DNA from: CAJCBL01 sp035298965
GTDB taxonomy: Bacteria; Verrucomicrobiota; Verrucomicrobiia; Opitutales; Opitutaceae
Length of the DNA stretch: 23,863 nucleotides
Assembly (NCBI GenBank): GCA_035298965.1
Contig: DATGXO010000161.1
Span: 1 to 23,863, forward strand
Direction: 5' to 3'
The notes beneath the pieces were generated by a model. That model searched no databases. It saw nothing but the letters and a program-made list of their open reading frames with translations, and was not told the DNA's origin. The position numbers and the translations under genes were made by a program. Positions 1 through 7,523 of the stretch are shown in pieces; positions within the stretch are counted from its first letter, which is position 1; each line of letters starts with the position of its first letter.

Positions 1-225
1 CGGACCTTCCCCTCGGACCCCATCCCTAAGTATTTACTTTTCCTGTTCGAACCATAACTAACCAACCCGTCCCCGCTGTCTCACGTTCGGGGTCCACCTC
101 AGAGGGGGCTTTCGCGGAGCCCCTTGGCCCGCGTGAAAAAATGAAGCCCGCCATCGCCGAATGCAGGCGTCGGTTGACGATATCATTCTTACTAGCATTC
201 TTACTTCTAGGTCTCCACCAACAAC
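1..225. other. Intergenic region, no gene recognised
   Basis: No convincing gene is visible. The stretch is less GC-rich than the rest of the window. On the plus strand, frame 1 is open from base 1 to a TAA at 55-57 and could be the last 18 codons of an upstream gene, but nothing is recognisable in it. A hairpin lies at 103-125 (arms GGGGCT and AGCCCC, extended by one wobble and one A-T pair) without a T-tract. A 12-base unit beginning CATTCTTACT occurs twice in tandem at 184-207. Nothing here can be given a function. Confidence 0.5.
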
Positions 226-257
226 AAGGCCCGCAACTCGTTGGAATTGCGGGCCTT
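226..257 (-). terminator. Hairpin terminator downstream of tRNA-Glu
   Basis: A perfect 11-bp inverted repeat (AAGGCCCGCAA at 226-236, TTGCGGGCCTT at 247-257) encloses a 10-base loop. It begins 7 bases beyond the 3' CCA of the minus-strand tRNA. In the transcript the stem is followed by a G/T-rich stretch (TTGTTGTTGG) rather than a pure T run. It is the expected size and place for an intrinsic terminator. The symmetric stem could also stop transcription arriving on the plus strand. Confidence 0.7.
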
Positions 258-263
258 AGAAGT

Positions 264-340
264 TGGCGTCCCCACGGGGATTCGAACCCCGGTTCTCACC
301 GTGAAAGGGTGGTGTCCTAACCGGGCTAGACGATGGGGAC
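264..340 (-). tRNA. tRNA-Glu (anticodon TTC), CCA encoded
   Basis: On the minus strand the sequence folds as a complete cloverleaf. The acceptor stem is GTCCCCA (340-334) paired with TGGGGAC (274-268). The anticodon loop reads CTTTCAC with anticodon TTC, which reads GAA/GAG. The T arm is CGGGG-TTCGAAT-CCCCG. The discriminator G at 267 is followed by an encoded CCA at 266-264. Total length is 77 nt with CCA. It lies about 100 bp downstream of the kinase operon on the same strand, with its own hairpin terminator. Glutamate identity follows from the anticodon and the standard structure. Confidence 0.96.
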
Positions 341-353
341 CCAGTAGAAGAGC

Positions 354-370
354 GCGGACGCTAGGTCCGC
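354..370 (-). terminator. Candidate terminator between kinase operon and tRNA-Glu
   Basis: A 6-bp perfect stem (GCGGAC at 354-359, GTCCGC at 365-370) with a 5-base loop. On the minus strand it is followed by GCTCTTCTACT, a weakly T-rich tail. It sits between the end of the hybrid kinase gene and the tRNA, both read leftward. It may end the signalling operon. The stem is short and the tail imperfect, so read-through into the tRNA is possible. Confidence 0.4.
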
Positions 371-438
371 ACGAGGTGTGCGCAAGCGCGAATTTTGCGG
401 CGTGTCGACGAAAGGGCGGAAGGGGCGTTTTTCGGGTG

Positions 439-2784
439 TCACGCGACGACGTCGCTCACGGCTTTGGTGGTGAGCGCTTCGCGCACGGCGCGGGCCAGGT
501 CGTCGCCGTTGAAGGGTTTGGGGAGGAGAACCGTGCGGCCGAGGTGGCCGATCTCGTCGGGACCGAGGGTGTCGCTGCAGAATCCGGACATGAGCACGGC
601 GGGTGTCGCGATGCCGGCGGTGCGGAGCGCCTCGACGAGATCGCGACCGGTGAGGTGCGGCATGGTGAAATCCGTAACGACCAGATCGAAGCGGGAGGGC
701 TCCGCCTGGATAGCGGCGAGCGCTTCGCGGGGATCGTTGAAGGCGATCGTGCGGTACTTGAGTTGGTCGAGCCGTGCGCCGACGAAGGCCGCGACGGATT
801 TCTCGTCATCGATCACAGCGATGGTTTCCCCATTTCCGGGAACGAGGATGCTGACGATCTCCGTCTTCTGTTCGGTCTCGGCGCAGAGCGGCAGGAAGAT
901 GTCGAAGGTGGTGCCGACGCCGGGTCGGCTGGCGATGCGGAGCGAGCCGCCATGGGTGTTGACGATGCCGCGGACGAGCGCGAGGCCGAGGCCGGTGCCT
1001 TCGCCGGCTTTCTTCGTGGTGAAGAACGGCTCGAAGAGGCGTTTGAGCGTGGCTTCATCCATGCCGTGGCCTGTATCGCCGACACTGAGGCAGAGGTAGT
1101 CGCCCGGCTTGAGCTTCGGGGTGGTGTCGGCGAGCGATTCGTTCGCGGCAAAGGGCGTGACACGCACCGTGAGCCGGCCCATCTGACCGCGCATGGCGTG
1201 CACGGCGTTCGTGCAGAGATTGAGCACGATCTGATGGATGGCGGTAGGGTCGGCGCGCACGCGGCCGGGTTGCAGGTCGCGTTCGATCTCGATGGTGGCG
1301 GGCGTCGAGGCGCGGACGAGTTTCAGCGCCTCGGAAACGGCGTTGGCCAGCTCAAGCGGCACCTGTTGGGCGCCTTTCTGGCGGGCAAACGTGAGGATCT
1401 GCGCGACGAGATCCTTGGCGCGGGTGCCGGCCTTGCGGACTTCCTGGAGGTCGTTGTGGGCGGGGTGGTCCTCGGGGAGCGATAGGCTGGCGATTTCGGT
1501 GAAGCCGAGGATGCCGGTGAGGATGTTGTTGAAGTCATGCGCGATGCCGCCGGCGAGGGTGCCGATGGTCTCGAGCTTCTGTGCCTGGAACAACTGAGCC
1601 TCGAGCTGGCGGCGCCGGGCCTGTTCGTCGCGGGCAGCGGTGACATCCTCGTGGATGGCGAGGTAGTTCTTCACGCGGCCGTCCTTGTCGAAGATCGGCG
1701 CGATGCTGGCGCGCACAGTGTAGTCTTCGCCGTTCTTGCGACGGCAGGCGAAATCGCCCTGCCAAGTCTGGCCGGAGCGCAGCGTCTGCGCGATCTCGCC
1801 GCGGAGGTTGCCGGGGTTTTCCGGCGAAAGCAGGAGCTGCGGATCGCGGTCGAGGAGCTCGGCGCTTTCGTAGCCGCACATCTCGAGCAGGCGGGCGTTG
1901 GCGAAAAGCGCGTGGTTCTTCGCGTCGGTGATCACGACGCCGACGGGGCTCTGCTCGATCGCCTCGGAGAGCAGGTGGATCTGTTCCTCGGTGTGTTTGC
2001 GGTCGGTGATGTCGCGGGCGATGCCTTCGACGGCGATCAGCTGCCCGAGTTCGTCGCGCACGGGCACGAAGCGCTGCTCGGTGACGACGACGCGCCCGGA
2101 GCGTGCGAGCCAGCGGATCTCGCGGATGCCGAGCGGCACGATCCGGCTGCGGGCGATGGTGCGCAGTTCGTCGCGTTCGCCGGCGGGCACGAGTCGCGTG
2201 GCGAGCTCGGGGTCCGCGTAGAACTCCTCGGGCCGGTAGCCGACGATCGCCTCGATGGCGGGACTGATGTATTCGTAACCCGGAGCCGGCTCGAAACGGT
2301 AGCGGAAGATCGCGTCGGGGGCGTTGGCGGTGAGGCGGCGGAAACGTTCCTCGCTGGCGCGCAGCGACTGCTCGGCGCGGAGGCGTTCGCGGTGCTCGCG
2401 CGACTCGGCGAGCGCGCGGCGCACGGAGGAGGCGAGGCGGGCGAGCGAGCCCTTGAGGACGAAATCGGTGGCGCCGTTGCGCAGGGCGTCGACGGCGGTC
2501 TCCTCGCCCAGAGCGCCCGAGACGAAGATGAACGGCACGGCGGGGCAGAGCTCCTTCTTCACCGCCAACGCGGTGTGGCCGTCGATATCGGGCAGGTTGA
2601 AATCCGACAGCACCAGATCGGGCGGCAGGGGCGCGAGCGCGCGGCGATAATCGGCCGCGGTGTCGACGTGTTCGACCTCGGCCTCGATGCCATCGGCGGC
2701 GAGCATCGCGCGCACGAGTTCGTACGCGCCGAGGTCGTCCTCGAGATAGACGATACGCAGGGGAGTGGCGGCGCTCTGACTCAT
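439..2784 (-). CDS. Hybrid histidine kinase: REC-PAS-PAS-HisKA-HATPase-REC
   Basis: A 781-residue signalling kinase with no signal peptide or membrane segment, so probably cytoplasmic. Residues 10-125 are a receiver with acceptor Asp61, acidic pocket Asp16/Asp17 and Lys111. Two PAS domains follow (about 143-263 and 268-385). The HisKA motif GGIAHDFNN places the phospho-histidine at His416. The ATPase domain shows Asn522/Asn526, the DTGHGM box near 570-575 and GEGTGLGLAL at 595-604. A C-terminal receiver has Asp705 and Lys756. The chosen ATG shares its A with the TGA of the preceding regulator (TGATG), implying translational coupling; an ATG 33 bases upstream is possible but overlaps more. A receiver at both ends makes a phosphorelay or feedback role likely. 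The input signal is unknown. Confidence 0.93.
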   Translation of the reverse strand: MSQSAATPLRIVYLEDDLGAYELVRAMLAADGIEAEVEHVDTAADYRRALAPLPPDLVLSDFNLPDIDGHTALAVKKELCPAVPFIFVSGALGEETAVDALRNGATDFVLKGSLARLASSVRRALAESREHRERLRAEQSLRASEERFRRLTANAPDAIFRYRFEPAPGYEYISPAIEAIVGYRPEEFYADPELATRLVPAGERDELRTIARSRIVPLGIREIRWLARSGRVVVTEQRFVPVRDELGQLIAVEGIARDITDRKHTEEQIHLLSEAIEQSPVGVVITDAKNHALFANARLLEMCGYESAELLDRDPQLLLSPENPGNLRGEIAQTLRSGQTWQGDFACRRKNGEDYTVRASIAPIFDKDGRVKNYLAIHEDVTAARDEQARRRQLEAQLFQAQKLETIGTLAGGIAHDFNNILTGILGFTEIASLSLPEDHPAHNDLQEVRKAGTRAKDLVAQILTFARQKGAQQVPLELANAVSEALKLVRASTPATIEIERDLQPGRVRADPTAIHQIVLNLCTNAVHAMRGQMGRLTVRVTPFAANESLADTTPKLKPGDYLCLSVGDTGHGMDEATLKRLFEPFFTTKKAGEGTGLGLALVRGIVNTHGGSLRIASRPGVGTTFDIFLPLCAETEQKTEIVSILVPGNGETIAVIDDEKSVAAFVGARLDQLKYRTIAFNDPREALAAIQAEPSRFDLVVTDFTMPHLTGRDLVEALRTAGIATPAVLMSGFCSDTLGPDEIGHLGRTVLLPKPFNGDDLARAVREALTTKAVSDVVA

Positions 2785-3221
2785 CACTGGGCTGCTCCGG
2801 CGGAGCCTTCCTGCCAACGCGGGGAGAGTTGGCCGAGCTGGTCGATCAGCTCGATGATGCTGGTGGGTTTGACGAGATAGGCGTCGCTGCCGAGCTCGCG
2901 CACGCGCTCGATGTCGGCCTCCTGATCGGAAGAGGTGAGGACGACGACGCGGGTGTGGCGCAGCTTCGGGTCGGCGCGGATCTGGCGCAGGACCTCGTGA
3001 CCGTCGACCTTCGGCATCTTCAGGTCGAGCAGGACGACGGAGGGCGGCGTTTTCGGCTCCGTCGCGTGGGTGCCGCGGCCGAAGAGGAAATCGAGGGCCT
3101 CCTCGCCGTCGCTAGCCATGGTGATACCGTCGCCCAGCCCAAGTTCATGCAGTGCGGCGGCGGTGAGTTCTGCGCCGGCTGGGTCATCATCGACGAGCAG
3201 GATGCGCGTGGCCTTGTTCAT
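2784..3221 (-). CDS. Single-domain response regulator, Rcp1-like
   Basis: A 145-residue stand-alone receiver. Conserved residues visible are Asp11-Asp13 (LLVDDD), acceptor Asp66 in VVLLDLKMP, Thr96/Ser97 and Lys118 in LVKPT. The FLFGRG segment after alpha-2 and the length are typical of the Rcp1/CphB-associated regulators that pair with phytochrome-type kinases. There is no DNA-binding or enzymatic output domain. The ATG at 3221 was chosen because the receiver fold starts at once; the open frame upstream is arginine/proline-rich and non-homologous in character. It lies 52 bp after the first kinase and overlaps the hybrid kinase by one base. By position it could shuttle phosphate between the two kinases, which is inference. 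Confidence 0.92.
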   Translation of the reverse strand: MNKATRILLVDDDPAGAELTAAALHELGLGDGITMASDGEEALDFLFGRGTHATEPKTPPSVVLLDLKMPKVDGHEVLRQIRADPKLRHTRVVVLTSSDQEADIERVRELGSDAYLVKPTSIIELIDQLGQLSPRWQEGSAGAAQ

Positions 3222-3273
3222 GGCGGAGGGTAATTCGGTCGGAACCGCAACAGAGTGAAACGGAAAACGGCGT

Positions 3274-5667
3274 TCAAGCGACCGCGGAGATGCTGGCGGC
3301 GGCGCGTGGCAGGCTGAAGTAGAACGTGGCGCCCGCCTCGGGCGCGCCTTCCGCCCAGACGCGCCCGCCATGGCGCAGGACGATGCGTTTGACGTTGGCC
3401 AACCCGATGCCGGTGCCTTCGAACTCGCGCGGGTTGTGGAGCCGCTGGAAGACGCCGAAAAGTTTGTCGGCGTATTTTGGGTCGAAGCCGGCGCCGTTGT
3501 CGCGGACGAAGAACGTGAGGTCTTTTGCCTCGGCGGCCGGGGCGAGCGCCCCGATCTCGATCACGGCCGCGGGGTGGCGGCGGGTGAATTTCACGGCGTT
3601 GGAGAGCAGGTTGGCGATGACCTGCCGGAGCAGCGCGCGATCGCCGTGGACGGGCGGCAACGGGCCGATACGCCACTCGATGGTGCGGTGGACCAACTCG
3701 GAGGAGAGTTCGCTCTTCGCCTCGGCGATCAGCTCGGCGAGCGCGACCGGCGCGAAATGCAGCTCGGCGCGGCCGATCCGGGAGAACGCGAGGAGGTCGT
3801 CGATCAACGCGCTCATGCGCACGGCCTCGGCGCCCACGATGCCGAAGAACCGCTCGGCCTCCATGTCGAGGTGGCCAGCTGTGCGGCGGCGGAGCAGCTC
3901 GATGAAGCCGGCGATGTTGCGCAGCGGCGCGCGCAGGTCGTGGGAGACGGAGTAGGAGAACGACTCGAGCTCCTGGTTCGCCGCCTGCAGGCTGGAGTTG
4001 GATTCCTGGAGACGCGCGGCGGCGAGCGCCGCGGCGGACTGGCTGAGGCGCAGATCGGCGTTCAGCCGCTCGACATCGTCGACACGGCGGGCGAGCTCCT
4101 CGGTGCGGTCGTTGACGCGTTGCTCGAGCTCGGCGGCGAGCTGGCGGACCTGCTGCTCGGCGCGCTTGAGTTCGGAGATGTCGGCCGCGATCGCCATGGC
4201 GCCTTTCGCGGGGTCGGCGGGATCGAGCGGGGCCGCGTACATCAGAATATCGAAGATGGCGCCGTCCTTGTGCATCCAGCGGGTAGCGACGCTGGGTGGC
4301 GGGTCCTCGCCGAGGCGGCGGTAGAGCGTGCCCACGCGCGCGAAATCCTCCTCGGTGGGGTAGAGGAAACGTGTGGATTTGCCGAGCAGTTCCTCGCGGC
4401 TGTAGCCGGTGAGGCGCAGGGTGGCGTCGTTCGTCTCGAGCAGGCAGCGGTTGGCGATCAGCCCGATCGCCACCGGGGCCGCCCGGAACACGCTCTCGAC
4501 GCGGGCGCTGGCGGCGCGGATCGATTCGTTCGTGCGGATCTGCTCGGTGATGTCGTGCAGGTCCCAGATCGTGCCGGCGGCCACATCGGCGGGGGCGACG
4601 GCGCGGCCGGTCAGCGTGCACCAGAGCGTGGTGCCGTCGCGGCGGCGCATCTCGACCGAGGTCGAATACACGCCGCCGGCGGCGAGCTGCGGATAACCTT
4701 CCGCGCCGACGCGCTGATAATCCTCCGCGTGTGCGTAGAACGAAGACGTTTCCATTCCCGTGATCTCGGCGATCTCGTAGCCGAACATCTTGGCGAAGGC
4801 CGGGTTCACCCACTCGAGCCGGCGGTGGCGCAGGAACGCGATGCCGCTGGTCACGGTGTCGAGCACTGTGCTGCGCTCGGTGACGGCCTGCCGCAGTTGT
4901 TCCGCGAGCCGGCGTGATTCGGTGATGTCCTGGAACACGCCGAGCACGCCGCGCACCTGGCCGTCCGCCGCGAAGAGCGGCACCTTCGTCGTCTCGATCC
5001 AGATCTGGCGGCCGTCGGCCTGGCGTTGCGACTCGACGATGCGGCGGCCGACGCGTTCCGCCATGATGGATCGATCGTCGGCGCGGTACGCCTCGGCTTC
5101 GGTTTCCGCCCAGGGCATGTCCAAATCGGTTTTCCCGACGATCGCCTCCGGTCCCGGCAGTCCGGCGAAACGCGCGAACAGGCGGTTGCACCCGAGGTAA
5201 ACGCTGGCGGAATCCTTCCAGAAGACGGGCTGCGGCACGGCATCGAGGATTTGCGCGAGCGTGTGGTCGCGGTCCTGTAGCGGCAGGGAAGGCGGCGCGG
5301 CGGGCGCGGGCGTCGTCGCCGTCCGCGCGAGCACGAGGTCCAGCAGTCCGCAGAAATCCTGCGCCGCCGTCTCGAATGGAGCGAAGGCCGCGGGATCGCA
5401 GAGGGTGAGGCGCAGCTCCGCGCCAGTGCCGCCGCCGTAGCGCAGCGGGAATCGGCGCGTGATCGTCTGCGCCTCGCGCGGCAGCGGAGCCGTCGCACCG
5501 CGCAGCTCGGCGCGCGACACCCCGGGCGCTTGCGCGAGCGCGAAGCACGCCTGCTCCGCGATTGTCGCCGGGTCCGTCTGCCCGTTGTTCAGTTCACCGA
5601 GCAAAGCCAGCCAGCGGCCCTGCAGGGCCGAGGGATCCTGTGAGATGAGCGATGGCGTTGTGGGCAT
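3274..5667 (-). CDS. Multi-PAS sensor histidine kinase
   Basis: A 797-residue soluble histidine kinase and the first gene of the operon. Residues 1-120 look like a degenerate GAF-like region (inference). Three PAS domains follow at about 135-250, 262-376 and 388-502. A charged helical linker rich in Glu, Gln and Arg (about 498-570) looks like a coiled coil. The dimerisation motif SYSVSHDLRAPL carries phospho-His576, the form found in phytochrome-like kinases. The ATPase domain has the N box around Asn686-Asn690, DNGAGF at 723-728 and GTGIGLANVK at 751-760. The ATG at 5667 gives MPTTPSL; an upstream in-frame ATG at 5775 adds a proline-rich stretch of doubtful value. No Cys/His chromophore site or transmembrane segment was recognised, so the ligand is unknown. 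Confidence 0.92.
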   Translation of the reverse strand: MPTTPSLISQDPSALQGRWLALLGELNNGQTDPATIAEQACFALAQAPGVSRAELRGATAPLPREAQTITRRFPLRYGGGTGAELRLTLCDPAAFAPFETAAQDFCGLLDLVLARTATTPAPAAPPSLPLQDRDHTLAQILDAVPQPVFWKDSASVYLGCNRLFARFAGLPGPEAIVGKTDLDMPWAETEAEAYRADDRSIMAERVGRRIVESQRQADGRQIWIETTKVPLFAADGQVRGVLGVFQDITESRRLAEQLRQAVTERSTVLDTVTSGIAFLRHRRLEWVNPAFAKMFGYEIAEITGMETSSFYAHAEDYQRVGAEGYPQLAAGGVYSTSVEMRRRDGTTLWCTLTGRAVAPADVAAGTIWDLHDITEQIRTNESIRAASARVESVFRAAPVAIGLIANRCLLETNDATLRLTGYSREELLGKSTRFLYPTEEDFARVGTLYRRLGEDPPPSVATRWMHKDGAIFDILMYAAPLDPADPAKGAMAIAADISELKRAEQQVRQLAAELEQRVNDRTEELARRVDDVERLNADLRLSQSAAALAAARLQESNSSLQAANQELESFSYSVSHDLRAPLRNIAGFIELLRRRTAGHLDMEAERFFGIVGAEAVRMSALIDDLLAFSRIGRAELHFAPVALAELIAEAKSELSSELVHRTIEWRIGPLPPVHGDRALLRQVIANLLSNAVKFTRRHPAAVIEIGALAPAAEAKDLTFFVRDNGAGFDPKYADKLFGVFQRLHNPREFEGTGIGLANVKRIVLRHGGRVWAEGAPEAGATFYFSLPRAAASISAVA

Positions 5668-5880
5668 GGGACCCTGATCCGGCGGACACGGTGGGTGGGC
5701 ACACGGCAGACGGCGGATTAGGCACGATGGCGGAGATGGGTACGGACGCGAGCGCGGGCTGTCGTCCCCGTTCATCGGCTCCGGCGGTTCCGGCTTGAGC
5801 CGGGGAGCGGCCTGATTCGGCGCGTGGCGGGCTGGTTTCGGCTCGCGTGGGGCAACCGGCTCGCCTCAATTCGCCGCCCG

Positions 5881-6795
5881 ATGACCGCCGCTCAAATCGC
5901 CTCCGCTCTTCCGGCCCGCGCCGTCACCACGGTCGAAGGCCTGCCGTTTCCCAAGATCGCTTCCGGCAAAGTCCGCGAACTCTTCGACTGCGGCGACGCC
6001 ATCCTCATGGTCGCCACGGATCGCCTCTCGGCGTTCGACGTCGTGCTGCCCGACGGCATTCCCGGCAAGGGCATCCTGCTCACCCAGATCAGCAACCACT
6101 GGTTCCGCCTCACCGAGGGCCTTCTGCCGAACCACCTGTTGCCCGACCAGATCGGCGAGATGACGCGCCGCGGCATCACCGATCCCGACCTCCAGCTCCG
6201 CTCGATGATTGTGCGGAAACTCAAGCCGCTCACCATCGAGTGCGTGGTGCGCGGGTACCTCGTCGGCAGCGGTTGGTCGTCGTACCAGAAGACCGGTGAG
6301 ATCTGCGGCATCAAGTTGCCCGCCGGCCTCCGCCAGGCGCAGGAGCTCCCCGAGCCGCTCTTCACGCCCACGACGAAGGCGCCGAAAGGCCAGCACGACG
6401 AGCCGATCAACGACGCCCAGGGTGCCGAGGCGATCGGCGCCGCGCTCTACGCGAAAGTGAAGGCCGTGAGCATCGAGCTCTACAAGTTCGGCCGCGACCG
6501 CGCCGCCAAGGCCGGCATCGTGCTTGCGGATACGAAGTTTGAGTTTGGCACCGATGCGCACGGCAACCTCTTCCTCATCGACGAAGTGCTCACGCCCGAC
6601 TCGTCGCGCTATTGGCCGAAGTCGGAGTACCGGCTCGATTGCTCGCCGCCGAGCTACGACAAGCAGTTCGTGCGCGACCACCTGCTCGCCATCAAGTGGA
6701 ACCAGCAGCCGCCAGCGCCGCAGCTGCCCGCCGATGTGATCAAGGGCACGCAGGACAAATACCTCGCCGCCTGTCGCGAGTTGCTCGCACTCTGA
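5881..6795 (+). CDS. purC: Phosphoribosylaminoimidazole-succinocarboxamide synthase
   Basis: SAICAR synthetase (EC 6.3.2.6), which joins aspartate to CAIR using ATP in purine biosynthesis in the cytoplasm. At 304 residues it matches the longer yeast-type form rather than the roughly 240-residue E. coli form. Recognised motifs are KIASGKVRELF (25-35), the substrate-binding ATDRLSAFDVVLPDGIPGKG (45-64), RGYLVGSGWSSY (124-135), and LADTKFEFG followed by LIDEVLTPDSSRYWP (215-246). The ATG at 5881 was chosen because homology begins there; an ATG at 5824 only adds a non-conserved tail. No Shine-Dalgarno is visible. It is divergent from the kinase operon and not in a pur operon. Confidence 0.97.
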   Translation: MTAAQIASALPARAVTTVEGLPFPKIASGKVRELFDCGDAILMVATDRLSAFDVVLPDGIPGKGILLTQISNHWFRLTEGLLPNHLLPDQIGEMTRRGITDPDLQLRSMIVRKLKPLTIECVVRGYLVGSGWSSYQKTGEICGIKLPAGLRQAQELPEPLFTPTTKAPKGQHDEPINDAQGAEAIGAALYAKVKAVSIELYKFGRDRAAKAGIVLADTKFEFGTDAHGNLFLIDEVLTPDSSRYWPKSEYRLDCSPPSYDKQFVRDHLLAIKWNQQPPAPQLPADVIKGTQDKYLAACRELLAL

Positions 6796-6843
6796 ACGCG
6801 GCCCGAGCGTCGTCGGCCAACGCTCCGACGGCGCCGCCTAGTG

Positions 6844-6866
6844 GCGAAAGCCGCCAGGGCTTTCGC
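6844..6866. terminator. Hairpin between convergent purC and secreted protein gene
   Basis: A perfect 9-bp stem (GCGAAAGCC at 6844-6852, GGCTTTCGC at 6858-6866) closes a 5-base loop, extendable by two wobble pairs. It lies about 50 bp past each stop codon, between convergent genes. No T-tract follows on either strand, so termination is inferred from position. A smaller inverted repeat (GAGCGT 6805-6810, ACGCTC 6820-6825) lies just before it. Confidence 0.45.
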
Positions 6867-6920
6867 TGGCTCGCCGGGCGTGGGCTCGCACGAGCGTGTG
6901 CCCCGCGCCTTCGTGGCCTG

Positions 6921-7358
6921 CTATTTCGCAGGAATCGCCTGCTTGTTCGGATCGGTGCCGGAGTCGATCAACGCCTGCACCTGTTCCGGCGTCATCTGCA
7001 TCAGCTTGTTGATGCGATCGAACTTCTCCTGCGACATCTCCGGGTGATCCTCCCGCCGTAGCGGCTTTCCTTCCGTCGAGATGATCCGAACATCGCCCGC
7101 CTTCAGCCCAGCAACGATTTCTTCCAGAAACAGCCGGTCTGCCGGGGCTTTGCTGGCGGCCATCTCCCGCTCGATGTCGGCAATGGCGTCCTGCAGCACG
7201 GAGGCCGGGCGGGCCCAGGCGGATCGCCCTGACGCTTCGTCGCAGACCGCAAAGAGTGTTGTCGTCTGCATGCGGATGATTCCCCGCAATGACGGTTCGG
7301 CCTTGAGGCTGGAGAGTAGGAGGACTGAAGCAGCGAGGAGCGTACAAACTCGGATCAT
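6921..7358 (-). CDS. Small secreted protein of unknown function
   Basis: A 145-residue protein I do not recognise. The first 20 residues form a clear Sec signal peptide (basic start, LLAASVLLLSSL core, likely cleavage after LKA near residue 20). The mature part is charged and helical, with one Cys (about residue 39) and a C-terminal segment, MTPEQVQALIDSG, that resembles a short helical repeat. There is no catalytic motif and no other membrane segment. It is transcribed alone, convergent with purC and divergent from the glycosidase. Its coding status is supported by the signal peptide and by base composition like its neighbours. The start has no Shine-Dalgarno. Confidence 0.7.
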   Translation of the reverse strand: MIRVCTLLAASVLLLSSLKAEPSLRGIIRMQTTTLFAVCDEASGRSAWARPASVLQDAIADIEREMAASKAPADRLFLEEIVAGLKAGDVRIISTEGKPLRREDHPEMSQEKFDRINKLMQMTPEQVQALIDSGTDPNKQAIPAK

Positions 7359-7523
7359 GGGGAGTCGGTCTCAGGTGGTGGTACGGTTCGGAGTGTGAAT
7401 GACGCTCGGCCGTTTGCTGGCAGTCGAAGAATATGGGTACTTGGCTGCGCGGTCTGTCCGAGCCGCGAGTGGCTGGTGCGCTTGCTGGCGAGTACGGCAT
7501 GTGTTTATCACACGCTTCCCTCT

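Noticed and set aside
141..320. Small plus-strand frame starting MKPAIAE with a hydrophobic stretch
   Set aside because: About a third of it is antisense to tRNA-Glu and its terminator; no start signal or family resemblance supports it.
241..1485. 414-codon plus-strand open frame beginning inside the tRNA region
   Set aside because: It reads antisense through tRNA-Glu (giving the familiar artefact PTGIRTPVLTVKGW) and then antisense to the hybrid kinase, whose domains are unmistakable.
3218..5548. 776-codon minus-strand frame parallel to the first kinase
   Set aside because: Extremely Arg/Ala/Pro-rich shadow in the wrong frame of the real kinase gene.
5790..5803. Perfect inverted repeat CCGGCT-TG-AGCCGG between the kinase operon and purC
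   Set aside because: A 2-base loop and 6-bp arms in GC-rich sequence are common by chance; no support for an operator.
7500..7512. CRP-like palindrome TGTG-N5-CACA just upstream of the glycosidase start
   Set aside because: Spacing is three bases too short for a CRP site, the arms are only 4 bp, and it lies where the ribosome would bind; probably chance.
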